A stretch of DNA of 64,000 nucleotides from Actinomycetes bacterium (GCA_021806045.1 JAJZDI010000002.1:169133-233132), one strand, 5' to 3'. Positions 30,436 to 42,095 are shown, numbered from the stretch's first letter. Notes: generated by a model from the sequence alone, not told the origin. Numbers and translations: made by a program.

Positions 30436-31341
30436 TCATCCGATCAGATCAGCCAGCACCTCCGCCAATCGCACCGGATCGTGGGCCAGCCCGTTGGGCC
30501 GGGCCAGCGCGGCGCACACCACCGGCGTGGAAGGCTCGCCGAGCTCGATGGTCGCCGGGTCGCACACGGTGACATCGGGCTCGACACCGTGATCGAGCAG
30601 CATGGCCACGTGGTCGGCCACGGTGAAGCCCCGGGTTTCGGGCTCCTGGGGGCGCAGGTTGGACAGGTAGACGGTACGTCCCGGGGCCCGGCGTACGGCC
30701 TCGGCCACCCCGGGGACGATCACGGCGGCGAGGACGCTGGTGAACAGGGACCCGGGTCCGATCAGCACCTGGTCGGCGGCGGCGATCGCCTCCACCACCG
30801 GCGCGGGCGCCACCGGATCGGCCGGGACCAGCGACACCCGCCGGATCCGGTCGGTCCCCATCACCGCCACCTGCCCGGCCACCTGCCCGCAGGCCGCCTC
30901 CGCCTTCAGCACCACCGGTTCGGCCGTCGCCGGCAGCACCCGGCCCTGCACGCCCAGCAGCCGGCACGCCTCGTCGATCCCGGCCACCGGGTCCCCGGCC
31001 GCCTCCATCAGGCCGGCCAGGACCAGGTTGCCCAGCGCGTGCCCGGCCAGCTCCTCCTCGTCGAAGCGCCGGGCGAACGCCTCGGCCAGGATCGACCCCG
31101 GCTCGGCCAGGGCGACCATGCACTTGCGCAGGTCGCCCGGCGGCATGACTTGCAGCAGCTCCCGCAGGCGCCCCGACGAGCCCCCGTCGTCGGCCACCGA
31201 CACGACGGCGGTGACGTCGGTGGTGTAGCGCCGCACCGCCCGCAGGGTGGCGGCCAGGCCGTGGCCACCACCGATGGCGACCACCCGCGGCGGGCGCCGG
31301 CCGTCCACCAGAACGGGGGTCGACACCGCCTCCACGCTCAC
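30436..31341 (-). CDS. yvcK: YvcK/CofD-like gluconeogenesis and cell-shape factor
   Basis: A 301-residue YvcK-family protein (CuvA in mycobacteria), needed for cell shape and growth on gluconeogenic carbon, related to the CofD phospholactate transferase fold. The nucleotide-sugar site VVAIGGGHGLAATLRAVR is followed by VVSVADDGGSSGRLR and GNLVLAGLM. The GTG at 31341 overlaps the TGA of rapZ (GTGA). Order uvrC-rapZ-yvcK is conserved in Gram-positive bacteria. Confidence 0.92.
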   Translation of the reverse strand: MSVEAVSTPVLVDGRRPPRVVAIGGGHGLAATLRAVRRYTTDVTAVVSVADDGGSSGRLRELLQVMPPGDLRKCMVALAEPGSILAEAFARRFDEEELAGHALGNLVLAGLMEAAGDPVAGIDEACRLLGVQGRVLPATAEPVVLKAEAACGQVAGQVAVMGTDRIRRVSLVPADPVAPAPVVEAIAAADQVLIGPGSLFTSVLAAVIVPGVAEAVRRAPGRTVYLSNLRPQEPETRGFTVADHVAMLLDHGVEPDVTVCDPATIELGEPSTPVVCAALARPNGLAHDPVRLAEVLADLIG

Positions 31342-32192
31342 CGCTCCACGTCCCGGTGGAACACGGAGGTGGCCTCGCCCCGGTCGGCCAGGCGCCGTTT
31401 CAGCTCCTCGGCCAGCACCACCGACCGGTGGCGGCCGCCGGTGCACCCCATGGCCACCGTCAGGTACGACTTACCCTCCCGCTGGTAGGCGGGGAGCAGG
31501 TTCACCAGCAGGTCCTCCAGGCGATCGAGGAAGTCGGTCGTCTCGGCGTACCCGAGGACGTAGTCCCGGACGGGTGCGTCCAGCCCGCTGAGGCCCCGCA
31601 GCGGCTCGTCCCAGTACGGGTTGGGGAGGAAGCGGCAGTCGAAGACCAGGTCGACGTCGAGTGGGATGCCGTGCTTGAACCCGAAGGACACCACCGACGT
31701 GCGCATGGTGCCGCCGGTGGCGTGGTCGCCGAACACCTCGATGAGCCGTGCACGCAACTGGTTGACGTTCAGCTCGCCGGTGTCGACGACCAGATCGGCC
31801 CGGTCGCGCAGACCACCCAGCAGGCGGCGCTCGTCGGCGATGGACGCCTCCACCCCCTGGGCGTCGAGCGGGTGGCGCCGCCTGGTGCCTTCGAACCGGC
31901 GGAGCAGCACCTCGTCGGGAGCGTCGAGGAACAGGACGCGGACCCTCCCCTGCTGGGAGCGCAGGGCCTCGATGGCCGGTAGGACGTCGTCGGGGAGCTC
32001 GCCGCCCCCCCGACCCACCACGAAGGCGACCCGGCCCATCTCCGACCCGCTCCCCTCGGCCAGCTCCGCCACCCGTGGGATCAGGCTGGAGGGCATGTTG
32101 TCGATCACGAACCACCCCAGGTCCTCCAGGGTGGCGCCCGCGGTCGAACGCCCGGCTCCGGACATCCCGGTCACCACCAGGTACTCGCTCAC
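31338..32192 (-). CDS. rapZ: RNase adapter/nucleotide-binding protein RapZ
   Basis: A 284-residue RapZ/YvcJ-family protein. The P-loop is GMSGAGRSTAG with Arg where the classic motif has Lys; this substitution is usual in actinobacterial RapZ. The C-terminal domain shows SFGFKHGIPLDVDLVFDCRFLPNPYW and the CTGGRHRSV phosphate/ligand-binding motif. Proteobacterial RapZ links cell-wall precursor sensing to GlmS; the actinobacterial role is less clear. GTG start at 32192 overlaps the uvrC stop. Confidence 0.93.
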   Translation of the reverse strand: MSEYLVVTGMSGAGRSTAGATLEDLGWFVIDNMPSSLIPRVAELAEGSGSEMGRVAFVVGRGGGELPDDVLPAIEALRSQQGRVRVLFLDAPDEVLLRRFEGTRRRHPLDAQGVEASIADERRLLGGLRDRADLVVDTGELNVNQLRARLIEVFGDHATGGTMRTSVVSFGFKHGIPLDVDLVFDCRFLPNPYWDEPLRGLSGLDAPVRDYVLGYAETTDFLDRLEDLLVNLLPAYQREGKSYLTVAMGCTGGRHRSVVLAEELKRRLADRGEATSVFHRDVER

Positions 32193-34201
32193 CCGTCCAC
32201 CTTCGCACGCCTGGCGCCCGCCGCGCCGACACCCGGTCCGGCCGCCGGTGGACGTGGCCGGTGGAGCCGGTCCCACACCTTGGCGCCCACCTGGTCGGGG
32301 AGCCACGACACGGCCAGGAGCTCCTCCTTCGAGGCCTGCCGGAGCGGGCCGTGCCCACCGAACTGCTCGACCAGCCTGGCCCGTCGGCGGGGCCCGAGGC
32401 CGGGGATCCCGTCGAGGGCACCCTCGGTCATCCGACGCCCCCGCAGGGTGCGGTGGTAGGAGATGGCGAAGCGGTGCGCCTCGTCGCGCAGCTGCTGGAG
32501 GAGGAAGAGCGCCTCGGAGCGTCGGGGCAGGCGCAGAGGCTCCTCCCGGCCCGGCAGGTAGACCTCCTCGAAGCTCTTGGCCAGGGCGGCGATGGGGATG
32601 CGATCGGCGAGCCCCATCCGCTCGAGCACCCGGACACCGACGTTGAGCTGGCCGCGGCCGCCGTCGAGCAGGAGCAGCTGCGGTGGGTAGGCGAACCGGC
32701 GGCGGGCCGTCGGCGGACGGTCACCGGTGCCGACGCTGGTGTCACCGTCGCCGTCACTGCCGTCACCGTCACGGTCACCCTCACCACTGCCGCTGCCACC
32801 ACGATCGGCGGCGTGCCCGTCCTCGGCGAGCAGGGCGGTCAGCCGGCGGATGAGCACCTCCTCCATGGCGCCGTAGTCGTCGTTGCCGGCCACCGAGGTG
32901 ACCCGGAAATGCCGGTACTCCGGCTTGCGGGCCAGGGCATCCTCGAACACGACCATCGATCCCACGTAATCGGTCCCCTGCAGGTGGCTCATGTCGTAGC
33001 ACTCGATGCGAAGGGGCGCCTCGGGCAGGCCGAGCTCGGCCTGGAGCGACTCGAGGGCCCGGGCACGGCTGTTGTGGTCGGCCGTGCGCTGCAGCCGGTG
33101 GCGCGCGAACGCGTCCGCTGCGTTCCGCTCGACCGTGGTCAGCAGGTCCCGCTTCGGGCCCCGCACCGGCACCCGCAGGGCGACCGGACCGCCGCGGCGG
33201 GCGGCGAGGAACGCCCCCACCACGTCGGGGCCCTCCGGCAGCTCGGGGACCAGCACCTGGCGGGGCACGCCCGCCGCCGGCTCGGCGTACACGTCGGCCA
33301 GGATCCGGGTGAGGAGGGCCGGGGAGGCCAGGTCCTCGACCTTGTCGACAAAGAGGGCCAGGCGGCCCACCACCTTCCCCTCCCGGACGTGGAACACCTG
33401 CACGGCCGCCTCCAGCTCGTCGCCGGCCACACCCACCACGTCCAGGTCCTCGGGGCGGGCCAGCTCCATCTGGCGCACCGCGTCGGCGCTGCGCACGGCG
33501 GCCAGCTTGTCCCGCAGGACGCCGGCCCGCTCATAGTTCCGCTCATCGGCGGCCGCTCGCATCTGGCGTTCCAGACCGGTCTCGAGGGTGCGGGTGTCCC
33601 CCGACAGGAACCGCACCAGATCGTCGACCATGGCGCCGTACTCCTCGTGGCTGACGGCTCCCACGCAGGGTCCGGCGCACCGTTCGATGTGGAAGAGGAG
33701 GCACGGACGCCCGAGGCGCTGGTGCCGGGTGAATTTGGTGTCGGTGCACGTGCGGACCGGGAACGAGCGCAGCAGCAGGTCGAGCGTCTGGCGGATGGCG
33801 CCCGCGTTCGGGTACGGGCCGAAGTAGCGCACCCCCTTGCGCTTGCGCCCCCGCACCACCGCCGGGCGCGGCCACTCGTCCCCCACGGTGACAGCCAGCC
33901 ACGGGTAGCTCTTGTCGTCCTTCAGGCGGACGTTGAAGCGGGGCTGGTGCTGCTTGATGAGGTTGTGCTCGAGGAGGAGGGCCTCCGCTTCGCTCCCCAC
34001 CACCATCCACTCCACGTGGTCGGCCTGGTCGACCATCTGGGCCGTGCGGGGAGCGAGGGCGGCCGGGTCCTGGAAGTAGGAGGAGATCCGGGACCGGAGA
34101 GACGTGGCCTTGCCCACGTAGATGACCCGCCCCGAGGCGTCGACGAATTGGTAGGAGCCGGGCTCGTCGGGGATGGTCGAGGGAGGGGGGCGCCGGGCCA
34201 C
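32189..34201 (-). CDS. uvrC: Excinuclease ABC subunit C
   Basis: The dual-incision nuclease of nucleotide excision repair. The GIY-YIG domain opens STIPDEPGSYQFVDASGRVIYVGKA, with CAGPCVG and the UVR helix in the middle, the RNase H-like nuclease with ECYDMSH and LLLLDGGRGQL, DEAHRFAISYHR, and C-terminal helix-hairpin-helices (IPGLGPRRRARL). About 40 residues of Asp/Gly/Ser (about 462-503) interrupt the nuclease domain. Start: GTG at 34201 fits family length; GTG at 34222 and ATG at 34240 are alternatives. Confidence 0.94.
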   Translation of the reverse strand: MARRPPPSTIPDEPGSYQFVDASGRVIYVGKATSLRSRISSYFQDPAALAPRTAQMVDQADHVEWMVVGSEAEALLLEHNLIKQHQPRFNVRLKDDKSYPWLAVTVGDEWPRPAVVRGRKRKGVRYFGPYPNAGAIRQTLDLLLRSFPVRTCTDTKFTRHQRLGRPCLLFHIERCAGPCVGAVSHEEYGAMVDDLVRFLSGDTRTLETGLERQMRAAADERNYERAGVLRDKLAAVRSADAVRQMELARPEDLDVVGVAGDELEAAVQVFHVREGKVVGRLALFVDKVEDLASPALLTRILADVYAEPAAGVPRQVLVPELPEGPDVVGAFLAARRGGPVALRVPVRGPKRDLLTTVERNAADAFARHRLQRTADHNSRARALESLQAELGLPEAPLRIECYDMSHLQGTDYVGSMVVFEDALARKPEYRHFRVTSVAGNDDYGAMEEVLIRRLTALLAEDGHAADRGGSGSGEGDRDGDGSDGDGDTSVGTGDRPPTARRRFAYPPQLLLLDGGRGQLNVGVRVLERMGLADRIPIAALAKSFEEVYLPGREEPLRLPRRSEALFLLQQLRDEAHRFAISYHRTLRGRRMTEGALDGIPGLGPRRRARLVEQFGGHGPLRQASKEELLAVSWLPDQVGAKVWDRLHRPRPPAAGPGVGAAGARRAKVDG

Positions 34202-34368
34202 CGACCCAGTGTGCCGTGCCACCGGCGGGGTCGGCGACATAGAGTGGGGGCACGCCGGCCTGGTATCCGGCGACATCAACTGCCTCGGGGCCGACATCCC
34301 CGCGGATGGGCGACCAGGCTGTCCCCGCCGGCCAACACCGGGGCACCTCCCCAAAGGGGGTACACCAC

Positions 34369-35484
34369 ATGTTGCGACTCCAGATGCCGCTCCCCGAGCG
34401 CTACACCAACGCGTCGCCGGACGAGCTGGCCGAGTGGATCGGCCGAGCCCGGGCGACCCTCGGTGACCGGCTCCTCGTCCTCGGCCACCACTACCAGCGG
34501 GACGACGTCATGCGCTGGGCCGATGCCCGGGGGGACTCCTTCGCCCTGTCGCGGATCGCCGCCGAGCGGGGTGACGCCGAGTTCGTCGTCTTCTGCGGCG
34601 TCCACTTCATGGCCGAATCGGCCGACATCCTCACCGGACCGCACCAGCAGGTGATCCTGCCCGACCTGAACGCCGGGTGCTCCATGGCCGACATGGCCGA
34701 CCTCGAGGCCGTCGAGGAGGCGTGGGAGGACCTCGGTCGGGTGACGGACACGTCGCGGGTGATCCCCGTCACCTATATGAACTCGTCGGCCGCCCTCAAG
34801 GCGTTCGTCGGTCGCCACAACGGCGTGGTGTGCACGTCGTCGAACGCCCGGGCCGTGCTCACCTGGGCCCTCCTGCCCGGCGAGGACGGCACCACCCGGG
34901 GTGACCAGGTCCTCTTCTTCCCCGACCAGCACCTGGGCCGCAACACGGCACTCGACCTGGGCTTCGCGCCCTCCGACCTGGCCGTGTGGGACCCCCGCCT
35001 GGACAGCGGCGGCCTGGACGACGCCACCATGAAGCAGGCGTCGGTCCTCCTGTGGAAGGGGCACTGCTCGGTGCACCAGCGCATCCGACCGGAGCACGTG
35101 GCCGCCTTCCGGGCCGACCACCCTGACGGTCTTGTCGTCGTCCACCCCGAGTGCGCCCACGACGTGGTGGAGGTGGCCGACCTCGTCGGTTCGACGGACT
35201 TCATCATCCGCACGGTGGACGCCGCGCCCGACGGCGCCGTCATCGGGGTCGGCACCGAGATCCACCTGGTCCATCGGCTCGACGCCGAGTCCCCCACCAA
35301 GACGGTCGTCACCCTCGATCCGGTGGTGTGCCCGTGCGCCACCATGTCGCGCATCGACCCGGCCCACCTGGCCTGGGTGCTCGACGGGCTGGTGGAGGGC
35401 GAGGTCCGCAACCGCATCACGGTCGACGAGGAGACGGCCCGGTGGGCCCGGATCGCACTGGAGCGGATGCTGGCCACCACCTGA
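34369..35484 (+). CDS. nadA: Quinolinate synthase A
   Basis: An iron-sulfur enzyme condensing iminoaspartate with dihydroxyacetone phosphate in NAD synthesis. The 371-residue protein shows [37 protein letters not shown] and the C-terminal VCPCATM; the three cluster Cys are present. ATG at 34369 follows AAGGGGG. nadB and nadC are not adjacent, so it stands alone, divergent from uvrC and convergent with uvrA. Confidence 0.95.
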   Translation: MLRLQMPLPERYTNASPDELAEWIGRARATLGDRLLVLGHHYQRDDVMRWADARGDSFALSRIAAERGDAEFVVFCGVHFMAESADILTGPHQQVILPDLNAGCSMADMADLEAVEEAWEDLGRVTDTSRVIPVTYMNSSAALKAFVGRHNGVVCTSSNARAVLTWALLPGEDGTTRGDQVLFFPDQHLGRNTALDLGFAPSDLAVWDPRLDSGGLDDATMKQASVLLWKGHCSVHQRIRPEHVAAFRADHPDGLVVVHPECAHDVVEVADLVGSTDFIIRTVDAAPDGAVIGVGTEIHLVHRLDAESPTKTVVTLDPVVCPCATMSRIDPAHLAWVLDGLVEGEVRNRITVDEETARWARIALERMLATT

Positions 35485-35520
35485 CGCCGCACGTCCGGCG
35501 GCTCCGGGTGGCGGTCCGGG

Positions 35521-38388
35521 TCAGCCCGCGACCGCCCTGGCCGACCCGAGGACGGGGGCCAGCACGGCGCCGGTGTGGCTGGTCCGGACCCGGGCCACCT
35601 CCTCGGGCGTCCCCACGGCGACGACGGTGCCGCCCCGGTCGCCACCCTCGGGACCGAGGTCGATGATCCAGTCGGCGCTCTTCACCACGTCGAGGTTGTG
35701 CTCGATGACGACGACGGTGTTGCCCTGGTCGACCAGGCGGCCGAGCACGTCGAGCAGGCGGCGGACGTCCTCGAAGTGCAGCCCCGTCGTCGGCTCGTCC
35801 AGGACGTAGAAGGTGTGCCCGGTCGAGCGCCGGCTGAGCTCGGAGGCCAGCTTCACCCGTTGGGCCTCCCCTCCCGAGAGGGTGGGGGCGGGCTGGCCCA
35901 GGCGGATGTAGCCCAGCCCGACGTCGACCAGGGTCTGCAGGTGCCGGGCGATGGCGGGCTGGTGAGCGAAGAACTCGAGGGCGTCCGCGCACGACATGTC
36001 GAGCACGTCGGCGATCGTCCGGTTGCGGAAGGTCACCTCGAGGGTGTCCCGGTTGTAACGGGCCCCGTGGCACACCTCGCAGGGGACGTAGACGTCGGGG
36101 AGGAAGTGCATCTCGATGCGGAGGGTGCCGTCGCCCGCGCACGCCTCGCACCGGCCGCCCTTCACGTTGAAGGAGAACCGCCCCGGCGTGTAGCCGCGCA
36201 CCTTGGCCTCGGGCGTCTGGGCGAAGAGCTTGCGGATGTGGTCGAACACCCCCGTGTAGGTGGCCGGGTTGGAGCGGGGCGTGCGCCCGATGGGGGCCTG
36301 GTCGACCTCCACCACCTTGTCGACCGAGTCGGCACCGAGGATGGCCCGATGGGCGCCGGCCGGGGCCTTGGCCCGGTGCACATGCTGGGCCAGGGCCCGC
36401 AGCAGCACGTCGTTCACCAGGGTCGACTTCCCCGATCCAGACACCCCCGTCACCGCCACCAGGCACCCGAGCGGGATGTCGACGTCCACGTCGTCGAGGT
36501 TGTGCTCGCGGGCACCCACCACGCGGACCACACCGTGCCCGCCCGGGCGGCGGAGGGCCGGCACGGGGATCGACCGGCGACCGGCCAGGTACTGGCCGGT
36601 CAACGACGCCTCGTTGGCCACCAGCCCGTCGGGCCCGTCCACCGGTCCGGAGTGCACGATCCGACCGCCGTGCTCGCCCGCCCCCGGGCCGACGTCGACC
36701 ACGTGGTCGGCGATGCGGATGGTGTCCTCGTCGTGCTCGACCACGATCACGGTGTTGCCCAGGTCGCGCAGGCGCAGCAGGGTGCCGATGAGGCGCTGGT
36801 TGTCCCGCTGGTGGAGCCCGATGGAGGGCTCATCGAGCACATAGAGGACGCCCACCAACCCGCTGCCGATCTGGCTGGCCAGCCGGATCCGCTGGGCCTC
36901 CCCGCCTGACAGGGTGGTGGCCGACCGGGCCAGGGTGAGGTAGTCGAGGCCGACGTCGAGGAGGAACTGCATCCGCTCGCGCACCTCGCGCACCACCCGG
37001 TCGGCGATGAGGTGGTCCCGCTCGGACAGGTCCAGGGCACCGATGGTCTCGACGGCCCGACCGATGGGGAGCGAGCAGAGCTCGTGGATGGACAGCCCGC
37101 CCACCGTCACGGCCAGCGACGCCGGTGCCAGCCGGGCACCGCCGCACGCCGGGCACGGCACCTGGCGGAGGTAGCTCTCCAGGTTGTCCCGCAGGAAGTC
37201 GGACTCGGCCTCGGCGTGCCGCCGCTGCAGCCACGGGACGATCCCCTCGTAGCGGGTGGTGAAGGACCGCTGGCGGCCGAAGCGGTTGCGGTAGCGCAGG
37301 TGCACCAGTCGGTCGCCCGCCCCGTAGAGGACGAGCGAGCGGTCGGCCTCGTCCAGCTCCTCCCACGGCACGTCCACCGGGAACCCACCCAGCTCGGCGA
37401 CGGCCTCCACCAGCCGGTTGAAGTAGTCGCTCCGCCCGCCCGACCACGGCGCCAGCGCGCCCCCGGCCAGCGACCGGGACGGGTCGGGGACGACCAGGTC
37501 GGGATCGACCTCGAACCGGGTCCCCAGCCCGGCGCACGTCGGGCACGCGCCGTAGGGCGAGTTGAAGGAGAAGTTCCGGGGTGAGGGCTCCTCGAAGCTG
37601 GTGCCGCAGTGGGTGCAGGCCAGGTGCTGACTGAAGGTGATCGCCTCCGCCTCGGCCCCCTCGCCGTCGACGACGACCACCTCGGCCACCCCTTCCGCCA
37701 ATCCGAGCGCCGTCTCGAGGGACTCGGTCAGCCGGTGGCGGATGCCGTCCCGCACCACCAGGCGGTCCACCACCACCTCGATGGTGTGCTGCTCGTAGCG
37801 GGCCAGGTCCACCTGGTCGCGCTCGGTCAGCTCGACGGCGGTGCCGTCGATCCGCACCCGGGCGAACCCCTGGCGGGCCAGGTCGTCCAACAGTGCCGCG
37901 TACTCGCCCTTGCGCCCCCGGACGACGGGAGCCAGCACCATGAAGCGGGTCCCCTCCCCCATGGCCAGGATCCGGTCGACGATCTGCTGCGGGGTCTGAC
38001 GGGCCACCGGGCGGCCACACGTCGGGCAGTGGGGCTTGCCGATGCGGGCGTAGAGGAGGCGGAGGTAGTCGTAGACCTCGGTGACCGTCCCCACCGTGGA
38101 GCGGGGGTTGCGCGACGACGACTTCTGGTCGATGGAGATGGCCGGCGACAGCCCTTCGATGATGTCGACGTCGGGCTTGTCCATCTGCCCGAGGAACTGG
38201 CGGGCGTAGGCGGACAACGACTCCACGTACCGGCGCTGACCCTCGGCGTAGATGGTGTCGAACGCCAGGGACGACTTGCCCGAGCCCGACAGCCCGGTGA
38301 AGACGATGAGCTGGTCACGGGGCAGGTCCAGGGAGACGTCCTGCAGGTTGTGCTCGCGTGCGCCGCGCACCACCAGTCGGTCGGCCAT
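35521..38388 (-). CDS. uvrA: Excinuclease ABC subunit A
   Basis: The damage-sensing ATPase of nucleotide excision repair, 955 residues, usual length. The first Walker A is GLSGSGKSS near residue 32; the zinc ligands appear in CPTCGRP and later [11 protein letters not shown] signatures [13 protein letters not shown] and [12 protein letters not shown] occur; the second Walker A is GVSGSGKST. Domains occur in standard order. ATG at 38388. It follows uvrB by 61 bases; uvrB-uvrA form a cluster with uvrC nearby, so all three incision genes lie within 8.4 kb. Confidence 0.97.
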   Translation of the reverse strand: MADRLVVRGAREHNLQDVSLDLPRDQLIVFTGLSGSGKSSLAFDTIYAEGQRRYVESLSAYARQFLGQMDKPDVDIIEGLSPAISIDQKSSSRNPRSTVGTVTEVYDYLRLLYARIGKPHCPTCGRPVARQTPQQIVDRILAMGEGTRFMVLAPVVRGRKGEYAALLDDLARQGFARVRIDGTAVELTERDQVDLARYEQHTIEVVVDRLVVRDGIRHRLTESLETALGLAEGVAEVVVVDGEGAEAEAITFSQHLACTHCGTSFEEPSPRNFSFNSPYGACPTCAGLGTRFEVDPDLVVPDPSRSLAGGALAPWSGGRSDYFNRLVEAVAELGGFPVDVPWEELDEADRSLVLYGAGDRLVHLRYRNRFGRQRSFTTRYEGIVPWLQRRHAEAESDFLRDNLESYLRQVPCPACGGARLAPASLAVTVGGLSIHELCSLPIGRAVETIGALDLSERDHLIADRVVREVRERMQFLLDVGLDYLTLARSATTLSGGEAQRIRLASQIGSGLVGVLYVLDEPSIGLHQRDNQRLIGTLLRLRDLGNTVIVVEHDEDTIRIADHVVDVGPGAGEHGGRIVHSGPVDGPDGLVANEASLTGQYLAGRRSIPVPALRRPGGHGVVRVVGAREHNLDDVDVDIPLGCLVAVTGVSGSGKSTLVNDVLLRALAQHVHRAKAPAGAHRAILGADSVDKVVEVDQAPIGRTPRSNPATYTGVFDHIRKLFAQTPEAKVRGYTPGRFSFNVKGGRCEACAGDGTLRIEMHFLPDVYVPCEVCHGARYNRDTLEVTFRNRTIADVLDMSCADALEFFAHQPAIARHLQTLVDVGLGYIRLGQPAPTLSGGEAQRVKLASELSRRSTGHTFYVLDEPTTGLHFEDVRRLLDVLGRLVDQGNTVVVIEHNLDVVKSADWIIDLGPEGGDRGGTVVAVGTPEEVARVRTSHTGAVLAPVLGSARAVAG

Positions 38389-38449
38389 CGCGCTGAGGAT
38401 ACCGGTGCGGCCGCCGGCCGCGACCGGCTGCCGGGCCGCCGGCCGGCCG

Positions 38450-40540
38450 TCAGGTGCCGACCAGAGGGGCGCCGTCCACCGGATCGGAGCCGGCCAGGGC
38501 CCGCAACTCCTCGATCTCGTCCCGCAGGAGGGCGGCCTCCTCGAAGCGGAGGTCCTCGGCCGCGGCCAGCATCTCCGCCTCCAGACGCTCCACCAGGGCG
38601 GCCAGCTCCCCGGGCGCGCCGGCCAGCGCGCCGGCCAGCGACCCGGCGACAACCGCCGGATCGGCGCCGCCCGGGCGTGCCTGACGGCTCCCCGAGGCCC
38701 GCCCGCCACGTCCCGGCCGGCCGGCCGGACCAGCCCCCGGGCCGGTGCGCACCCGGGCCAGGATGTCGCTCACCGCCTTGGTCACCGTGGTCGGATCGAT
38801 CCCGTGCTCCTGGTTGTAGGCGATCTGGCGGGCCCGGCGGCGCTGGGTCTCGCCCACCGCGTCGCGCATGGCCCCCGTGATGGTGTCGGCGTACATCACC
38901 ACCCGGCCGTCGGCGTTCCGTGCCGCCCGTCCCATGGTCTGGATGAGGGACGACGCCGAGCGCAGGAACCCCTCCTTGTCGGCGTCGAGGATGGCCACCA
39001 ACGCCACCTCGGGGAGGTCCAGCCCCTCACGGAGCAGGTTGATCCCGACCAGGACGTCGAAGGTGCCGAGGCGGAGGTCCCGAAGCAGCTCGATCCGGGC
39101 CATGGTGTCGACGTCCGAGTGGAGGTACTGGACGCGGACGCCCCCATCGGCCAGGTACTCGGTCAGGTCCTCGGCCATCTTCTTCGTCAGGGTGGTCACC
39201 AGCACCCGCCAGCCGGCCGCCACCGTGGCGTCGATCCGGGAGCGCAGATCGTCGATCTGGCCGGTGGTGGGCCGGATGTCCACCTCGGGATCGACCAGAC
39301 CGGTGGGGCGGATCACCTGCTCCACCACCCGGCTGGAGTGCTCGAGCTCCCACGGCCCCGGCGTGGCCGACAGCAGGATCGCCTGCCCCGTCCGCTCCAG
39401 GAACTCCTCGAAGCGCAGGGGTCGGTTGTCCAGGGCCGAAGGCAGACGGAACCCGTGCTCCACCAGCGTCTCCTTGCGCGACCGGTCCCCCGCGTACTGG
39501 CCCCGCAGCTGGGGGATGGCCACGTGGCTCTCGTCCAGCACCACGAGGAAGTCGTCGGGAAAGAAGTCGAGCAGGGTGTGGGGGGCCTCGCCGGGGCGGC
39601 GTCCGTCCAGGTGCCGGCTGTAGTTCTCGATCCCGGCACAGACGCCCGTCTCGGCCAGCATCTCCAGGTCGTACTCGGTCCGCATGCGCAGCCGCTGGGC
39701 CTCGAGCAGGCGGCCGGTCGACTCCAGCTCGCCGAGCCGCTCCTGTAGCTCCGCCTCGATGGAGCCGATGGCCCGCTGCATGGTGTCGTCGCCCACCCCG
39801 TAGTGGGTGGAGGCGAACACCACCAGCTCGTCCAGCTCGTCGCCGATCTCCCCGGTCATCACGTCGAACGGGCGGATCCGCTCGACGGTGTCGCCGAAGA
39901 ACTCGATGCGCACGGCGTGATCCTCGTAGGCCGGGTGGATCTCGAGCGTGTCGCCCCGGGCCCGGAACTGGCCCCGGGACAGGGCGACGTCATTACGCGA
40001 GTACTGCATGTCGACCAGGCGGCGCAGCAGGGCCCGCTGATCGTGGGCCTCGCCGGGGCGGAGCACGGCGATGCGGTCCCGGTACTCGTCGGGTGAGCCC
40101 AACCCGTAGATGCACGACACTGAGGCCACCACCACGGTGTCCGGGCGAAGGAGCAGCGACGACGTGGTCGCGTGGCGCAGGCGGTCGATCTCGTCGTTGA
40201 TCGACGAGTCCTTCTCGATGTACGTGTCCGACGACGGGACGTACGCCTCCGGCTGGTAGTAGTCGTAATAGGAGACGAAGTACTCGACCCGGTTCTTCGG
40301 GAACAGGTCCTTCAACTCGGCGGCCAGCTGGGCGGCCAGCGACTTGTTCGGCTCGATGATGAGGGTCGGCCGCTGGAGGGCTTCGATCGTCCACGCCACC
40401 GTCGCCGTCTTGCCGGAGCCGGTGATGCCGAGCAGGGTCTGGAAGCGCTCGCCGGAACGCACCCCGTCGACCAGGCCCTCGATGGCCGCCGGCTGGTCGC
40501 CCGCGGGCCGGAAGGGCGAGACGACCTCGAAGGGTGGCAC
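38450..40540 (-). CDS. uvrB: Excinuclease ABC subunit B
   Basis: The helicase-like damage-verification subunit, 696 residues. Walker [16 protein letters not shown], the beta-hairpin [36 protein letters not shown] and the C-terminal UVR motif ([21 protein letters not shown]) are all present. A Gly/Arg/Pro-rich linker precedes the UVR helix. The GTG at 40540 begins [17 protein letters not shown], the conserved start. Confidence 0.97.
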   Translation of the reverse strand: MPPFEVVSPFRPAGDQPAAIEGLVDGVRSGERFQTLLGITGSGKTATVAWTIEALQRPTLIIEPNKSLAAQLAAELKDLFPKNRVEYFVSYYDYYQPEAYVPSSDTYIEKDSSINDEIDRLRHATTSSLLLRPDTVVVASVSCIYGLGSPDEYRDRIAVLRPGEAHDQRALLRRLVDMQYSRNDVALSRGQFRARGDTLEIHPAYEDHAVRIEFFGDTVERIRPFDVMTGEIGDELDELVVFASTHYGVGDDTMQRAIGSIEAELQERLGELESTGRLLEAQRLRMRTEYDLEMLAETGVCAGIENYSRHLDGRRPGEAPHTLLDFFPDDFLVVLDESHVAIPQLRGQYAGDRSRKETLVEHGFRLPSALDNRPLRFEEFLERTGQAILLSATPGPWELEHSSRVVEQVIRPTGLVDPEVDIRPTTGQIDDLRSRIDATVAAGWRVLVTTLTKKMAEDLTEYLADGGVRVQYLHSDVDTMARIELLRDLRLGTFDVLVGINLLREGLDLPEVALVAILDADKEGFLRSASSLIQTMGRAARNADGRVVMYADTITGAMRDAVGETQRRRARQIAYNQEHGIDPTTVTKAVSDILARVRTGPGAGPAGRPGRGGRASGSRQARPGGADPAVVAGSLAGALAGAPGELAALVERLEAEMLAAAEDLRFEEAALLRDEIEELRALAGSDPVDGAPLVGT

Positions 40541-40546
40541 GACCCG

Positions 40547-40552
40547 ATGGTA
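40547..40552 (-). promoter_or_regulatory. -10 element of uvrB, six bases before the start codon
   Basis: TACCAT on the minus strand ends six bases before the uvrB GTG, so transcripts should start at the GTG and be leaderless. No good -35 match is seen. No clear SOS-box was noticed upstream. Confidence 0.45.
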
Positions 40553-40614
40553 CCGGCGGCCGTCCGGCGGTCCGGCGTCGCCGCCGGATCGGGTTCCTCG
40601 TGGGTCCGGGATCG

Positions 40615-41235
40615 TCAGCCGGGGCGTGGAGCGGTTCGGGCCAGTTCGGAGATGGCCGCCCACACCCGGTCGACCTCCCCCACCAGGTGGGACCGGTCCC
40701 CCGAGTTGTCCACGACCAGGTCGGCCACCGACAGCCGGGTGGCCCGGTCGACCTGGGCCGCCATCCGGGCTTCGGCATCGGCCCGATCCATCCCCCGCAG
40801 TTCGACCAGGCGCTGGAGGGCCGTCTCGACCGGGGTGTCGACCACGATCACGGCCACCAGCGCCAGCAATTCCCGGTGGGCCTCGGTGAGCAGGGGGATG
40901 TCCATCACCACCACCCGGTCGGTGCCGGCGTGCTCGTCCCGTTGGCGGACCATCTCGATACCGATGGCCGGATGGGTGATGGCGTTGAGGTCGGCCAGCG
41001 CTGCCGGATCGCTGAAAGCGGCCGCGGCCAGCGCCGGGCGGTCGATCCGCCCGTTGGCGTCCACGATCCCGGCGCCGAACCGCTCGACCAGGGCGGCGTG
41101 GGCCGGCGTCCCCGGCTCGACCACCTGGCGGGCCACCCGGTCGGCGTCGACGATCACCGCGCCCCGCTCGGCCAGCAGCTCGGCCACCGTGGACTTGCCG
41201 CTGCCGATCCCCCCTGTGAGCCCCACGACCAGCAC
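40615..41235 (-). CDS. coaE: Dephospho-CoA kinase
   Basis: The last enzyme of coenzyme A synthesis, 206 residues. P-loop GGIGSGKST at residues 8-16 in [27 protein letters not shown], and [10 protein letters not shown] with the lid motifs after it. No C-terminal GrpB (UPF0157) extension, which mycobacterial CoaE has. GTG start at 41235. coaE upstream of uvrB matches the actinobacterial order. Confidence 0.95.
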   Translation of the reverse strand: MLVVGLTGGIGSGKSTVAELLAERGAVIVDADRVARQVVEPGTPAHAALVERFGAGIVDANGRIDRPALAAAAFSDPAALADLNAITHPAIGIEMVRQRDEHAGTDRVVVMDIPLLTEAHRELLALVAVIVVDTPVETALQRLVELRGMDRADAEARMAAQVDRATRLSVADLVVDNSGDRSHLVGEVDRVWAAISELARTAPRPG

Positions 41236-41246
41236 GGTCGATCGCC

Positions 41247-42086
41247 TCAGCCGGCTCGGCGGGGCCGCGACGCGGTGGCGAAGAGGACCATCGTGGTGCG
41301 GTCCAGGTCGTCGGTGACGAAGAAGTCCGACGCGTCGATCCCGGTGGCGCCGCCGGCGTCGCTCCGGGCCAGGATCCGGTAGGCCACCGGGAGCAGTCGG
41401 GTGTAGGCCCCGATGTACCAGGAGCGCGGGATGCGGTGTCGCAGGTCGAAGACGTCGAGGGCCAGCACCTTCTGTGCCCGCTCCCGCCGTGCGGTGAAGT
41501 CGGCCTTCACGTGGGGGACGGCGTCGAGCCCCTGGACGGTGACCTCGGAGAAGAACCGGCGGAGCAGCGCCTCGAGCTCGTCCGGCTCGAACAGCTTGAT
41601 GTGGAAGGGGTTCTCGAAGTCGGCCGGCGCGTTCGGCGTGAGGAAGTACGCGGTACCGTCGTCGGCCAGGACCCGGGCCAGCTCGGCGACGTGACCGGCC
41701 GGCCGCTCGAAGTGCTCGATCAGGTGAGACGAGCACGCCCACCGGAACGACCCGGTGGCGAGCCCCAGCGACAGCGCGTTCATCCGGGCCACCCGCAGCC
41801 CGGACTCGCCGAAGTGGGCACGGGCGAACGAGGTCGCCTCCGCGCTGTAGTCGACCCCCACGACGGGGCGGTCGTCGGTGACGAACCGGGCCGACTCGAA
41901 GCCCTGTCCGCACCCCACGTCGATCATGGGTCCGGCCCCCAGGCGCTCGAGCACCGCCGCGTAGCCGGCCGCGTGCAGCGCCAGCAGCGAGTCCGGCGTC
42001 ACTCCCTGCATCGGGCGCTCGCCGGTCAGGCGCCGCCGCCCCCCTTCCGAGGCGTCGCTCCCGGTGCTGTACGTCACATGGGTCAT
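41247..42086 (-). CDS. SAM-dependent methyltransferase (type 11-like)
   Basis: A 279-residue class I methyltransferase. SAM site [17 protein letters not shown], the acidic residue in [10 protein letters not shown], and motif [21 protein letters not shown], followed by [16 protein letters not shown], are those of type 11 enzymes that often act on sugars or lipids. It is divergent from the AftD-like gene across 26 bases and shares a symmetric promoter, which suggests a cell-envelope role. It lies 11 bases before coaE and may be co-transcribed with it. Confidence 0.82.
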   Translation of the reverse strand: MTHVTYSTGSDASEGGRRRLTGERPMQGVTPDSLLALHAAGYAAVLERLGAGPMIDVGCGQGFESARFVTDDRPVVGVDYSAEATSFARAHFGESGLRVARMNALSLGLATGSFRWACSSHLIEHFERPAGHVAELARVLADDGTAYFLTPNAPADFENPFHIKLFEPDELEALLRRFFSEVTVQGLDAVPHVKADFTARRERAQKVLALDVFDLRHRIPRSWYIGAYTRLLPVAYRILARSDAGGATGIDASDFFVTDDLDRTTMVLFATASRPRRAG

Positions 42087-42095
42087 GGCCTTGTT

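Noticed and set aside
34202..34368. Possible riboswitch before nadA
   Set aside because: A few GC-rich stems exist, but I see no arrangement matching a known nicotinamide-related riboswitch.
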